Positions 24,701-36,219 of a stretch of 64,000 nt of DNA are shown here, piece by piece. The notes under the pieces are model-generated. The model saw nothing but the letters and a program-made list of their open reading frames with translations. It searched no databases and had not been told where the DNA came from. Location of the stretch: assembly GCA_900380265.1 (NCBI GenBank), contig LR025083.1:1240001-1304000 (forward strand), read 5' to 3'. The stretch comes from Serratia symbiotica. Lineage in GTDB: Bacteria; Pseudomonadota; Gammaproteobacteria; Enterobacterales; Enterobacteriaceae. Each line of letters begins with the position of its first letter. The stretch's first letter is position 1. The translations under genes were made by a program, and so were the position numbers.

Positions 24701-27700
24701 GGATTTTCTTCTAGTTCAACGACAACCATGAGTTAGAAGACTACTAAAAACATCTTGGCGATCATTGCATAGAGGCACTCGGGTTGACTACTAGAAAGAA
24801 GATCAAATTGCCTACCGAGAGAGAGAATGTGATGCACCGCATTGAACAACTCTGGAGGCGACCGTATGGATATCACCCTTCCCCTAATACTCCTAGAGCT
24901 AACGATTGCAGGCGCTATACTAGCCGTGCTAGCTTTTGCTATTGACAAGAAGATGCAGCTCATGTTACAGTTGCATACTTATTAATAACTAGTATGCACT
25001 AATTAAGCCTATCAAGCAGTGATGTACCGTCACTCAAAACCACCCAAATGTAGATGCCAATAGGTTATAGGCAGAACAGTGAGCTACTGATTGGCATTGA
25101 GTGGTTCGGTGGGTTGAGTATCGTTAATACTAGGAAGTAGGCCTCATATAAAATTCAGTGTCATTAGGTTACAGCAATAAAAATGTAATTTTAAAATCTC
25201 AGACATATCAATTCCTAAAGGCGCTCTAATCATCGGGCTTGTCATCCAGCCGGTATCAAAATAATTCGAGATATTCACGAGCAGCACACATGTGCTGTCG
25301 CTCTCTTTGCCCGAGATCGCGTATTCTTTCATTTTATTTTTAATATAGTTAATATCTAGTCGTCACAGGATTTCCTGCACACTGGGATTAATCTTCAGTA
25401 AGACTACATTTATGAATTTGACATAGGCCAAACAGCTAATATCTTAATAACTATTGATTCGTGTTGTAGCAGGTCAGTAATGTTGCGCGTTGCTTATTTC
25501 CATACTGTTTAGGCATGACTATAAGTAATACTGTACACACCAATTCTCACTATCACCAACGCAATCAACAGCTAGAAGCTTAATAGCATGACTTGCTAAT
25601 AGTTAATTTTGATTTTGCATAGGTAACTGAGTAACTCTACATGCAGAGAATCAGCATTCTGCTGCTATCGGTAACTAACAGAAATAGGCTCACGATGCAG
25701 ACCATTCTATCTGAAGAATGTAACGAGTTGATGGGGGCCAGCTAGATAAGCTAGCTGGCTAGTACACTTGTCCTTCGGTTCCATTCATAGCGTAAACGCC
25801 AGCCTTTGTAGATCAGAAAAGACAAGAAATGACCTCATATCGATGCAAATCTTCTCCACTCTCATCAGTAGTGTCGAATAGCTGCATAAATGAAAGAGAT
25901 GTAATCATTCCTGATAAATAGTCTCAGTATTCACTGTTCATCGGAGTAAACTCATCTTAAGTACATGCCAGGTTATAGAACGGAACCGCTGGCAAAATAT
26001 AAACTATATTTATCATAACCTGAGATAGGGGTAGAAGAAATTCGCGTTATTATCAGGTTGGCCTAGTTCATTTATATAAGCAAGCGCTAATTACGAAAAT
26101 AAAAAATCAAACATACTTAAAAATATAATTTCTATGTAAGGTATGCTGTTTGTTTTAAACAGTAACACTCTGTACAAGCAAGTCCAAATATAAACAGATT
26201 ATGAAAGGTGATTAATTCCTCACCATAAACAAATTCTAAAAAAGAACTAGCGTGCTTTTAGTTATACTAGACTAGATCTAGTAATAGCGTTTAGCTTGTT
26301 CAGTTTTATTTAAACACATTTCTTTAATTTCATTAATTTAATTTGTCTGCAAAGTAGAAATAAAAACAGTTAGCGCAGGCCCCTGTGCACGCTCAAACCT
26401 ATGTCTCGTTGAGAACTGCTTCTGTAGGTCTGCTTTCCTAGGCACTTTAACAGATCATAGATCTGGTTTTTAACACAATTATGATTTTGCATTACTGATA
26501 AATAATAGAAACATAGTATATCTACTGGCTCATTGAACCTGATTTGTACAATGCCAGTACAATACCATTAAATTTTAGAATGGATTATTATAGTATTGTT
26601 CTTTTATTTTCTTAATAAGAAAAGTAAATAAGAAACAATGACTCAAGTGCTTTTTCGATGAATTTCGTATTTCCTTTATATTATCTTATTTATTACGTTA
26701 TTCCGCTTTGCGTTACTAAAATGAATTGAATATTTACTGATGCCAAAAAATAAAATTGTATCCATATCTGAATACATAATCTCTAACAGTAGAGGAGAAG
26801 TTTCTATTGTCAAGCCACATCAGTGAATCTATTAATTTCTGCGGGAAAGATTGCACTACCCGCCGTTAGTTCATCTACCTCTTATTGCGAGAATACCCGG
26901 ATATTATTTTATATTCCTAGTTTGCTAGGAATCGAAAACCTGGCAAGCTTTATTAATCTGGTGATACTGCAGAGTCATGATACATACTATCTTCTACATG
27001 ACCTGCGGTGTATTTCCATTTCGCACTTTATGGTATCAATCTCATCGCAAGTTATTGCTGGAAAAATGGAGGCTTAATTACAGAAGTCGGATACTCCTAG
27101 GTATAGTCAACTCTAGTGCGCACCCGTTCCTATTTGGAACGCGGTAACAGCATCTTACGAAATCATCAAAAAGTCTGCGTAGACTGCATAAACAAGTTAG
27201 TATGATGTTACTGGTAAGTCTATTACTTGTTTAAGTAATAAGACTGACATCGTTGCAATGTAAAAATGCAGGGTTAGCATCCTAAGTCAATAATCCGGGT
27301 GGACTATATATTGCTACCAATCTTATAAGGGAAAGGATTTGTTAATTGACATCCTGCACTTTATAAGAATAAAAGGCATCAACGAATATCATTGAAACCG
27401 ATTAGCAGTTTATATTATGATCGCGCATTAACCGCTAATAGCTTAATTAGTTTTTAATCAGAAATTTTAAAATAAATAGCGAACTTCTTGAAGACTTTGT
27501 CTGGATAATACAATCGCTTGCAGTTGGCCACCGTAGGTCGATAATTTCGTACTAGATCATCTCGGCAAGCATGCGTGAATAAATCAGCTCTGCACAAGTA
27601 ACATACGTTAGCACTCAAGTTACGATCATCTCACATAGATGTGCATCCGGAAATTTACTTAGTTCTTGTCAACGAACTTGTTCCGTTGGCATTAATTCTA

Positions 27701-27987
27701 TAAAATAGCATTAATCTTGACCTAGTACGTAATGAAATTAACACAAAACATATAACCTACTATTAGTACTGCTAATAGTATAAGATTCCTGCTAAATTTT
27801 TCTAGCGATGGTGGCGTAAAATGGCTGATTTTTACTATCTGACCTGATCCAGGAACAGCTAATAAACAACACATCAGGCGATCAATAAAATTTATTAAAA
27901 AACCTTTTACTTCCGTTGTCGGCTTTTATATGTCTGGCGGTATAAAGTTTAAGAAATGAGCTGTTAGCTATGTTTTTATGAAACCTC
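21791..27987. other. 6 kb gene desert
   Basis: No gene or nameable relic before the tRNA-Ser promoter. 21900-23750 is very AT-rich; 24400-25100 is less so and has plus-strand protein-like stretches (for example TKADRNPDIKRRLRLDTTAR near 24510 and HRIEQLWRRPYGYHP near 24833). A 97-codon plus-strand frame at 24027-24320 and an 84-codon one at 26823-27077 match no family I know. The small frame at 24866-24985 is listed separately. Confidence 0.55.
24866..24985 (+). CDS. 39-residue hydrophobic ORF with ideal ribosome-binding site, doubtful
   Basis: ATG at 24866 is preceded by GGAGG (24854-24858) at the optimal 7-base distance. The frame encodes one clear transmembrane segment (LPLILLELTIAGAILAVLAF) followed by DKKMQLMLQ and ends at TAA. 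It could be a tiny membrane protein or the truncated start of a dead membrane protein gene. Family not recognised. Confidence 0.25.
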   Translation: MDITLPLILLELTIAGAILAVLAFAIDKKMQLMLQLHTY

Positions 27988-28016
27988 TAGACATTTTATC
28001 AATGTATCGTTAATAT
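27988..28016 (+). promoter_or_regulatory. likely promoter of tRNA-Ser
   Basis: TAGACA (27988-27993) and TAATAT (28011-28016) with 17-base spacing lie 11 bases before the tRNA 5' end. Each box deviates from consensus by one or two positions. Confidence 0.55.
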
Positions 28017-28027
28017 TTCCACGAATT

Positions 28028-28112
28028 GGAAGGATGGCCGAGTGGTTTAAGGCAACGGTCTTGAAAACCGTCGAGTTTAACAGCTCCCAGAGTTCGAATC
28101 TCTGTCCTTCCA
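28028..28112 (+). tRNA. serT: tRNA-Ser (anticodon TGA), CCA not encoded, A73
   Basis: Acceptor GGAAGGA pairs with TCCTTCC. The anticodon arm GGTCTTGAAAACCG gives TGA, there is a class II long variable arm, and the T-arm is AGAGTTCGAATCTCT. It resembles E. coli serT. After the acceptor stem the sequence is ATCA where E. coli has GCCA, so both the discriminator base (G to A) and the first C of CCA have changed. A CCA-adding enzyme must complete the 3' end. Confidence 0.96.
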
Positions 28113-29516
28113 TCAAACTAATCACCTTCAGTTAAAAATAAACTACATTTTTTAGCCTGGTTTTACCTTCAGCTAAAACATCAGTAAAAATATTCTATGC
28201 TGTAAATTTCACATCTTCTCATTTAACAGCTCCTCGCCAACTGTCTCTCTCTTCTATAAGAGACGTCAGTAAATTACTGTATTTTATGATCAAATAGTGC
28301 ATTACTAGTGCGAGTAACTTACAGCAATGTGTAAGTTAGATAGCCGGATCCAGTCAGCTAGAGGAATGAGAAATCCACCTATACCTTAGGTATATAAGTC
28401 TAAGGACATCATTGTCAACCCTTGATTTGTGGAATATATCTGCATTTATTTATATAAATAAATCTTAAGTAGCTTCTATGCAGAATCACTCGATTGCCTT
28501 TTCCTTTTTATCTTTTATCTGTTCCTAGATCCTTCATGTGTTATTGTCTTATAGACATACCTCATTGCTTCCCACATGAGGGTTACCTGCCACAAGTAAC
28601 TAGTGGCAGTATAATAACTTACCCAGAGAACCCACTCTAGCGTTACTTGGAGCAACACCTCTATCCTCTATCCCAATGCATGCCCGTCACCCCATATTCC
28701 AGGTTACCAAATTAGTATGCCCTCAATAAAACCTGCTTCAATATGAACCAAGTCCGTTTGAGTAGCCAAAATGCTCTGGGCCGCTAGCTACTACTGCAAT
28801 GCATGTCCAGTAGTAGGGATAGGAGTAGTTCTAGGCGTTCATAAGATGAACCTGATGACACGAAGTCATCTAGCATGCCTGATGACAAAGCTGATATACT
28901 ACCTGCATGATCGCCTTTCAGAAGGATTTAACCAACAGTACGCTGAACCTGGAATTCCACTAAAGGATCTAAATCACTCGCCGCCCTCACGGTATTACTT
29001 TGCCGTAGCTCCGCGTAAGGATGCGGAGTGTTGATAAACATACACCTTAAGCACCAATAACATTTAGGCGTTTTCTAATGAGCTTAACTAGATGATGCCA
29101 TTTATCAATCAGGAATTGTAGCTTGACTGACTATAGCATATCAGCTTTGATGGTAATGACCAATTGCTCAGGTCCACCTGGTCGGACATAATCGATATAT
29201 GTAGCAAGCCTTCAGAAGGCGATGTTAGTGTTAGTAAGGACAGTATTTCGCACAAAGCCTAGTGGTTTCAAGACCAGGCTGGTCACACTGGGGTTTAACC
29301 TGAACTAGCATTTCTAAGCCAACAACGATCCAGATAGATATTTGTGATGTGAATATTCCGCAGAGAGTAGTCGGTGAATAAAGTGAACCTCAGCTCTTGA
29401 GGACGCCCTTAGTTTGGGGATACATTCATCCTAGTATTGCAATTCCCGGGTGTATACATAGCAGTATTGCTAACAACTATCAAGGACTAGCACTCTATCT
29501 CTATTACTGATGCGTA
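28113..29516. other. 1.4 kb without a recognised gene
   Basis: By position this should hold the outer-membrane transporter gene (tpsB) of the downstream exoprotein relic, but no TpsB motif could be read. An 87-codon plus-strand frame at 28771-29034 has natural amino-acid usage and no recognised family. Confidence 0.45.
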
Positions 29517-29762
29517 ATGCTCCTCCCTATTTTTAAAATAGGGAGGAGCTTGAAGGAACAGCCTGAACATCCCTACCTCAGCACCGCATACGGAAAACAC
29601 AGAACGTCGAACCAGCTATTGCTAACTCTTTATGGAGCCGAGACTATATCACTCCGTTTAGTAAAAACCGTGCCATGGCTAGCCTGGTTAAGAAATACCC
29701 TTTCCATAACACTATTCATACTCTTTATTAGCCTGAATCATCACCGGGGAAATAAGTTATAA
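29517..29762 (+). pseudogene. possible C-terminal relic of a TpsB-type transporter
   Basis: The frame ends about 100 bases before the exoprotein start, where tpsB genes usually end. Its last part, LRLVKTVPWLAWLRNTLSI, followed by alternating hydrophobic residues, can be laid over the final beta-strands of ShlB/FhaC proteins (pattern P-x-W-L-x-P-D-x-L). The similarity is weak. The first bases overlap the perfect hairpin at 29519-29549. Confidence 0.22.
29519..29549. repeat. perfect 15-bp inverted repeat, minimal loop
   Basis: GCTCCTCCCTATTTT (29519-29533) and AAAATAGGGAGGAGC (29535-29549) flank a single T. No T-run follows on either strand. Not related in sequence to the other hairpins in the window. 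Confidence 0.85.
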
Positions 29763-29859
29763 ATTTCAAAACTGATCAGGTAGCTAGCAACAACACAAGT
29801 CTAGCAGATGCTCCAACAACGTTATCTTTTTTTGCACACCCACAACGCGGGTTAAGAAT

Positions 29860-32800
29860 ATGAAATCAAAAAACAACCTATACCGTATCGTTTTTAATAG
29901 CGCCCGAAGCATGACAATGGTAGTGCGTCAAGAAAGTAAGCACCACTATTATCAGAAGCGCCAACAAGCACACCATATCTCAATATCACATTCTGAGCGA
30001 AGCGGTGTGATAGCAACATCTAAAGCCAGTGCACCTTTTATGCCAAAGGCAGCATACTTAGCAAAAGTGATTTCAATCTCGACATCTAGATCGTCGAGAT
30101 AATCACCACAATACCTAATTGCTATAGGTGACGCTCAAGTGATACTCAATAAGATCAACCGCCGCAGCCAAGTCAGCTAAATGACTTTATCGCAGTCGTC
30201 AGATAGACAATAGAAGTGGCGATCGTATCCACGGCAGCTATCACCTGCGGGAGGTGCGTTCTCATCAACCTCAACAGACTAAACTAACCATTGATGAGGT
30301 AAAGATGCTTAAAAACTAACTCACGAATGATAACGACGCAAAAGAGAGGTAAATAGCGACAACGGGATCGTTAAAAACCACAACATAATATCGGTCTATT
30401 CAGACTCTCGGGCAGAATAAATATTGAGGTATTGGCATTCACGTGAGAGCCACCACCAACCATAATAGTATGGTGTCTCCTATTACTAGGCAAGACCTAA
30501 AGAACCGACTAAAACTTAAGCTCTAATTCCTATTGGTTGATCCTGTCTTGTTATAACATCTAGTAATAAAATCCTAGCACTCATTACCAAAGCTAGGAGT
30601 GCAGATAACGACTGGGATCAATCTAGCGCCGGTGATGTCATAGTCAATCCTTAAGCGTACTGTTAGCAATCGCTAAGTGACTATGGTCTCTCAAGGGCGC
30701 GGTGACGACCACTGGGAGCATCAATAACAGAGGCATACTGATACGCTGGAAAGATACACAGATTCAAAGCTTTAGATCACTAAGAAAGATTGGATGATCA
30801 CGTCTACAAAAACAACCAATCTAACTGCTTATCTCTCAACAGCATTGCAAAGCGCACGTACCTCTGATGCGGACAAGTTTAGGCCGTTCTCTACCAATGA
30901 GCAGAAGATGAGACTAGACCATCTATCGGGTAGCATCAGGGCTTGCGTGTGAGACTCAGCACAAGGTTATAACAGAAATATCGATTCCCAGGCCAGGCAG
31001 GCGTAATATGCACCACCTGAGTCAAGCTGTAGCTACCCAAGCACCTGCTTTGCATATTCGCAGGATGCGAAATAGCAATGACAGCCAAGCCAATTTTGAG
31101 GATCTGTCACTGACCACCAAAACTTCTCAAACCAGAAAACAGCATTGTACATACTGGTGTGATACTCGCTAGTTATCGAGAGATAGTAAACAAAATGGAA
31201 CGCTGGCCGCGGTAACGCCCAGCCGGCCGTTATTAGTTAGTAACACCCGGTATTCAGTAGATAACAAACCCGACCAGGCATGAATTCCCCACACCTGTCG
31301 GATATGCAACCTGGATGTCAGTTCCGTAAACTGACAGTAGTATGTTGACTCTAAACGTCACTCTCCCCTATTTAATATATGCATGGCATATCTTCTTTAC
31401 TAGAGAAAATATCTCCGCATCCACGAATCGTCAATAACCAGAAGAACTAACTAATAACTAGCAATAGCAATTATAGAATGCTAACCTGGGCGATGGATAT
31501 TTTATATCGCCTGAGGCGGCCGTTTCCTGTTAAATCTTAATAGTCACAAGGCAAATCTAAAGCTTTCAAATACAGAGCACAAAGCGTTATGCAGCTTTTA
31601 ATCAAAAGCTCCATAACAAGTATGCGCAAGTTTTGGATACAGCCAAAACAATCAATAATAAAACAGAAAAGATCCTGGGGAAAGATCCGATCCTGACTAC
31701 AAGAAGCTCAAATCCAGGCGTATATGTTGCAATCTGGTTCAGCGCGCACGCTAAATAGCGCTGATTAGATCATAGAAAACTCAGGAAGTAGATTAATTAA
31801 AAAATGCGCTTTGCCATCTAATAACTATCTGAATACCCAGCTTACCCATCTACTCGGTATTGGTAACATCTATTAATAACCTTTTACTCGATAATTTTGA
31901 TGTGCCACTCACCTAATCTCTAATTCAAACATCACTATTTAACACCACCTATTCAACAATGACAGGGGTCCGCTCTAAAGCATTGCTTTGTTGTAATATA
32001 TAATACCCAAGATAGAAATTCAAAAACACCTATAGCGATGATTCATTTAGATTACCAGCTAAGGAAATCTGCCGCTGAAATGGGCATGGGATAAGTAGAA
32101 TGGGTAATTCCAGGTAAAGTGCCTATATCAATTAATACCGTCAGAGAGTGATCGATAAGAAAGCTGGATTAATCCAGGGGAATCTGAATATCTTCATGGG
32201 AGCTGTCAGCAGGTTCACCTAGAACAACCTCAACGAGCAAGATGATATTCAAGTCGGGCTTAATTCTAAATTCTTTAGATGTCGATAGTGACTATGGTCC
32301 GCTACCTAACGATAATTCTCTAAAGCTTAATCTTAGAGATTTTCGGAACAAAGCCTCAAGACTGTTGAGTACGCAGCACATCCTGAAAACCGAAACCCAA
32401 TTGCTAATCAATATTAGAGATATCATAAAAATAAGTTAGTTTCTTCCTCACAGAAGCGGTCCTATAAGGAAAAATAATTCGCTTGTATTGCTCGGTAGGG
32501 GGGCGTCTCACTGACCTTGATGCAAAGCTTCTTTCACCTAAGGCCAATCCGGGCGCACAGCCACCTGATCTTGGCTATTCAAGGGATCTTATCCACCAGT
32601 TACTAATTTAGTCAGGGGCTCAATGCACACGGATGGTCGCTGATCTTTTCAAGAGCGCCACCGCTGCAAGCAGTATGGATACGGCGTAGCTCAGCTCACC
32701 TCATCCCATCACCAAGCACACCCTGATTGATGTTTTATGCCAAAATTCACGGGCAGAGTTAGAAACACCGTCAGCGGTTGAATATATGATAAGAAGCAGC

Positions 32801-34620
32801 GATACTAACCGCCTCGCTGCACAAGCTGTTAGCAAATAATTAGGCAGTCGGTCTTCCGAACTGGAAATAGCTGGATCTCGGTATCGGCACCTTAAATAAT
32901 TATCCCCGGTCCTGGCTTTTAGAAAAGCCGTTATTGATCAGAACTAGCCTAAATAACGATTTTAGGCTATCTGGTAGGGCAACCTGATCAATAATATACT
33001 GCCATTTTAACGCTACCGCTAAATAGCGCTTAAAATCAGGCAGATCCAAACTATCCATAAGACCTGTACCTAGATAACGTGCTGAATGCCTAGGAACGGT
33101 TCCCTGAATATAAAGTGTAATCCTTACAAAGGCATGTTAGAATGATCAATATCACACCTCTATCACGATGAATATAGAATAAACAATTCTGTATGTTAGA
33201 GGATAAGTCGTGCAGACATACATTGTCTCATTTTATTAATTAGTACTACACTAACGACGACACGCGCCTATGAGAGAAGGTAATATGAAGAGTCTGACTC
33301 ATTTAAAATAATGGCATGCTCATCTAAGCATAAAGAAGGGCAGTCTGTTAACTGACCTAATCGCAATTATCGCCGGAGGCAAACTGACGACACGAACATA
33401 TGGCTGAATAACATACAGGTTGAACAAATAACTAAATCAGTATCGTCGGGAATGTCATTCAATATAAGAGCAGACACCATAAGACTTGGGATAAATGCAA
33501 ATAGGAAAGAATCGATGACCAGCTACCAACCGAGATCCAGAGGATTGATCTGAATTTCGGTTCATTGCCGCAACACACCCAAGGAGAAGGCGAGGTGATC
33601 GTGATATCCAAAGCTTGGTCCCTTTGACAAATAGACTAATTGCTGGACCTATCTTTAACAATCTACTACTGGTAGTGCCGGTAGCCATTTCCCTGCATCT
33701 AGGAAACCTTCGAGGTAAGCTCGGGTATTCGGGTAAGCTAGGACGCCTACTTAAGAAAACGTCCGCCTGTCGTGACCATAGTCTATTCTAGGCTATAACC
33801 GTAACAGGTGGTTACCTGCTGAAAAATAATCAGCAGTTCACTAACCAAAAACCGTTACTAGGTTCGGATTACATGATACATACGTTAATTATCGGTTCAA
33901 ACAACGTTCTGAGCTACATAAAAAGTATTATAACCAATAACTGATCCATGAAAGTGATCAGCCTGACGGCAGTTCCCGTCTGGCTAGAATCCAGACTAAC
34001 TCAGAACAGTACAAAACCGCTTATGAATAGCGGGGTCGAATGCGCCAAAAAAACACACTCCTCTGATCTGTGGTAACTATTAAAAACAGATAGCGATTCT
34101 CGGTAGTGATATCGGCTGTTGTTAGGTTAAAAAGGAACCGTGCCGGGAAAGAACGCTAACCAGACACGGACCCCAAGCTGTATGACGCTTTCAACTCCGT
34201 ACTCACAGGCAGTGGTACGGCGATACTAATTAAAATATTAGTTTTAAGCTGAACAGCGATTTAATCTAAATATTTTTTACGGCAATAAGAATAAAGTTAG
34301 CTGGAGTGATAAGTCGTACCATTATGCCAGTAGTCAATAATGTAGCTATGAACGTATTGGTCCAGGTAACGTGTAACTTAGTGATAAAAATGACCTACAT
34401 ATCACAGGTGGCCAGATCTTTACTAGGTAGCAGCTTGCTGTGGGTGCTAACAAGCATAGTGCCGATATTAATATTCTGCATAGCAATAACAGCAGCAGAC
34501 TGGAACAGTAGTACAAAGCTTTTGAAAGCAGCCGCCTACTTCAGAAAGAGCAGAGAATTACCGCATACCTTTAGCGCGCCTTCGCTAAAGGAAGTCAGTT
34601 GAGTAACGACAGTTTAAAAG
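29860..34620 (+). pseudogene. two-partner-secretion exoprotein (FhaB/CdiA/ShlA type), fossil
   Basis: Filamentous adhesins, hemolysins or contact-dependent inhibition proteins exported by a TpsB partner. Four landmarks occur in correct order on the plus strand. (1) At 29860 an extended signal peptide region, NNLYRIVFNSARSMTMVV. (2) At about 32305-32440 a hemagglutinin repeat, SLKLNLRDFRNKASRLLSTQ. (3) At about 33805-34050 the segment with FTNQKPLLGSDYMIH and PLMNSGVECAKK, matching the FTNYRQWLGSDYML and ALMDAGVTFAK motifs of this family. (4) At about 34395-34575 an FHA-2 type repeat, DLHITGGQIF and ADINILHSNNSRLEQ, stop. Stops and frameshifts separate these islands. The C-terminal part is missing or unreadable, so adhesin and CDI toxin cannot be told apart. 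Confidence 0.8.
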
Positions 34621-36182
34621 CTAGGTCGGACATAATCTGATACTGATAGCAGTTGAGTGTTTTCCGCTTAGTATTTCACCTTGAGCTAGACAATACCTTG
34701 AATCCTCAAATCGCCTGAACAGCGTAAAGAAATCACCAGTTAGATGTTAGAAGCCAAGTAATAGTTAGATAACACTACAAGTATAGAGTATTACTCTCTA
34801 GTTTTTATTCATAAAATTTTAATTATTTAAAACCATCTACCTAGATTAGAAGGGAAAACTTTTTCCAGCTATGCATTAGCAACCTTTAATAAATATAGTC
34901 AAATACCTTAAGGGAGGCCGCCGTTGTATCAATTAATGCTACATTACTGATACAGATCAGTATTGGCCGCTTTGTGAGGGCTAAGATTACAACATAATAA
35001 ACCAGGCAGATCCCCTTTGGATTAATAAAGTGCTAGATCTTGCATTGCACTTATTGTAAAAAATTATTTTAATAAAGACCAATTGGGTTTCTATTTGTGT
35101 TATCGGTGTTGACTGGCCGTTGGCCCAACTTAGGAAGATCACGTTATTCATGCCTTTCTTGTCTAATGAGGACCCTCAGCCCTTGTTAGTTAGATAATTC
35201 CCTAAGCAAAGAAGAGATCTCATAGATGGAAAACATTCCTTAATGTTCTTTATGGAACTTTCAAACCGCAGAAACCCATCATTGGTACTAATGTGGGTTG
35301 TCAGAAAGTCTAGGTAAGACTTTCTTTTCTCATTAATATAAAGCAAAATGCAGTCTACAAAAAAGAGGGGTAGTTCTATCGCATACGTGATAGAACCAAA
35401 TAGTGCTGTTATTAATATGCAGGAGCGCTGATACCTTAAACTCATTTAAATTATGAACTTATATAGAAACAGACTTTCATTTAACCAAGAACCCTCAGTG
35501 AAGAAGCGAGCACTGCGGGTTTATTCTTCTTACCAGCTATAGATATTCGGTAGAATAAACACTGGTCCTCAGCCTACTGACAACGCTAAGCACAATGTTC
35601 CTATTATTATTGGATAATACACTTAAAATAAAATATTTAGGCATGAACCCACAAGGATGGAATACATGCGAATTTCTCATACTTTCGTTGGAAAAAAACA
35701 TCTTGTGCTAGACTCTACTAATTTTAAAGCAAGGATACTGATCGCCAGTCTTAATTATTTCGCAAAAGCCTACCGAAATTTTCCTCGGATTTATTAGCGA
35801 TCATTTATGTAGAGCCCTAAGTTGTAAGGGATCCTATGAAACTTCTTTCATGCCAGCTTGCATAAGAGGTTAGCCACATAGGAGCTGGTGTGTGTATTGA
35901 TACTTTAGGTGACATTATACTGTGCTTAGGCGAGTTGTAATAGCCATATCGAACGTAGGTTTTTCCGCCTCGTATTGCTGCTTATTTAGTTCTCCGTACA
36001 AATTCCAGCTACTCACCAAAGGTGAGCGTAATAATGCGTTGCGGGCGTCGGACAACCTCCATAATATGAGGTTAACTGGCGCGACATTCATAGTATTATC
36101 ATCTCCTTTACAGAGCTAAAATCAGGATCTGATTATTGCCTCATTATAGCGACCTATAATGATTTTAATTTTTATATATTGA

Positions 36183-36219
36183 CATAGCTTTTTATTCTTT
36201 TAGAGAATAAAAAGCTATG
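36183..36219. repeat. perfect 16-bp inverted repeat with 5-base loop
   Basis: Arms CATAGCTTTTTATTCT (36183-36198) and AGAATAAAAAGCTATG (36204-36219) around TTTAG. No T-run follows and no gene is adjacent. Confidence 0.85.

Noticed and set aside
26823-27077. Plus-strand frame with a fimbrial-subunit-like start (ISAGKIALPAVSSS)
   Set aside because: The resemblance is limited to a dozen residues, with no cysteine pattern or signal peptide.
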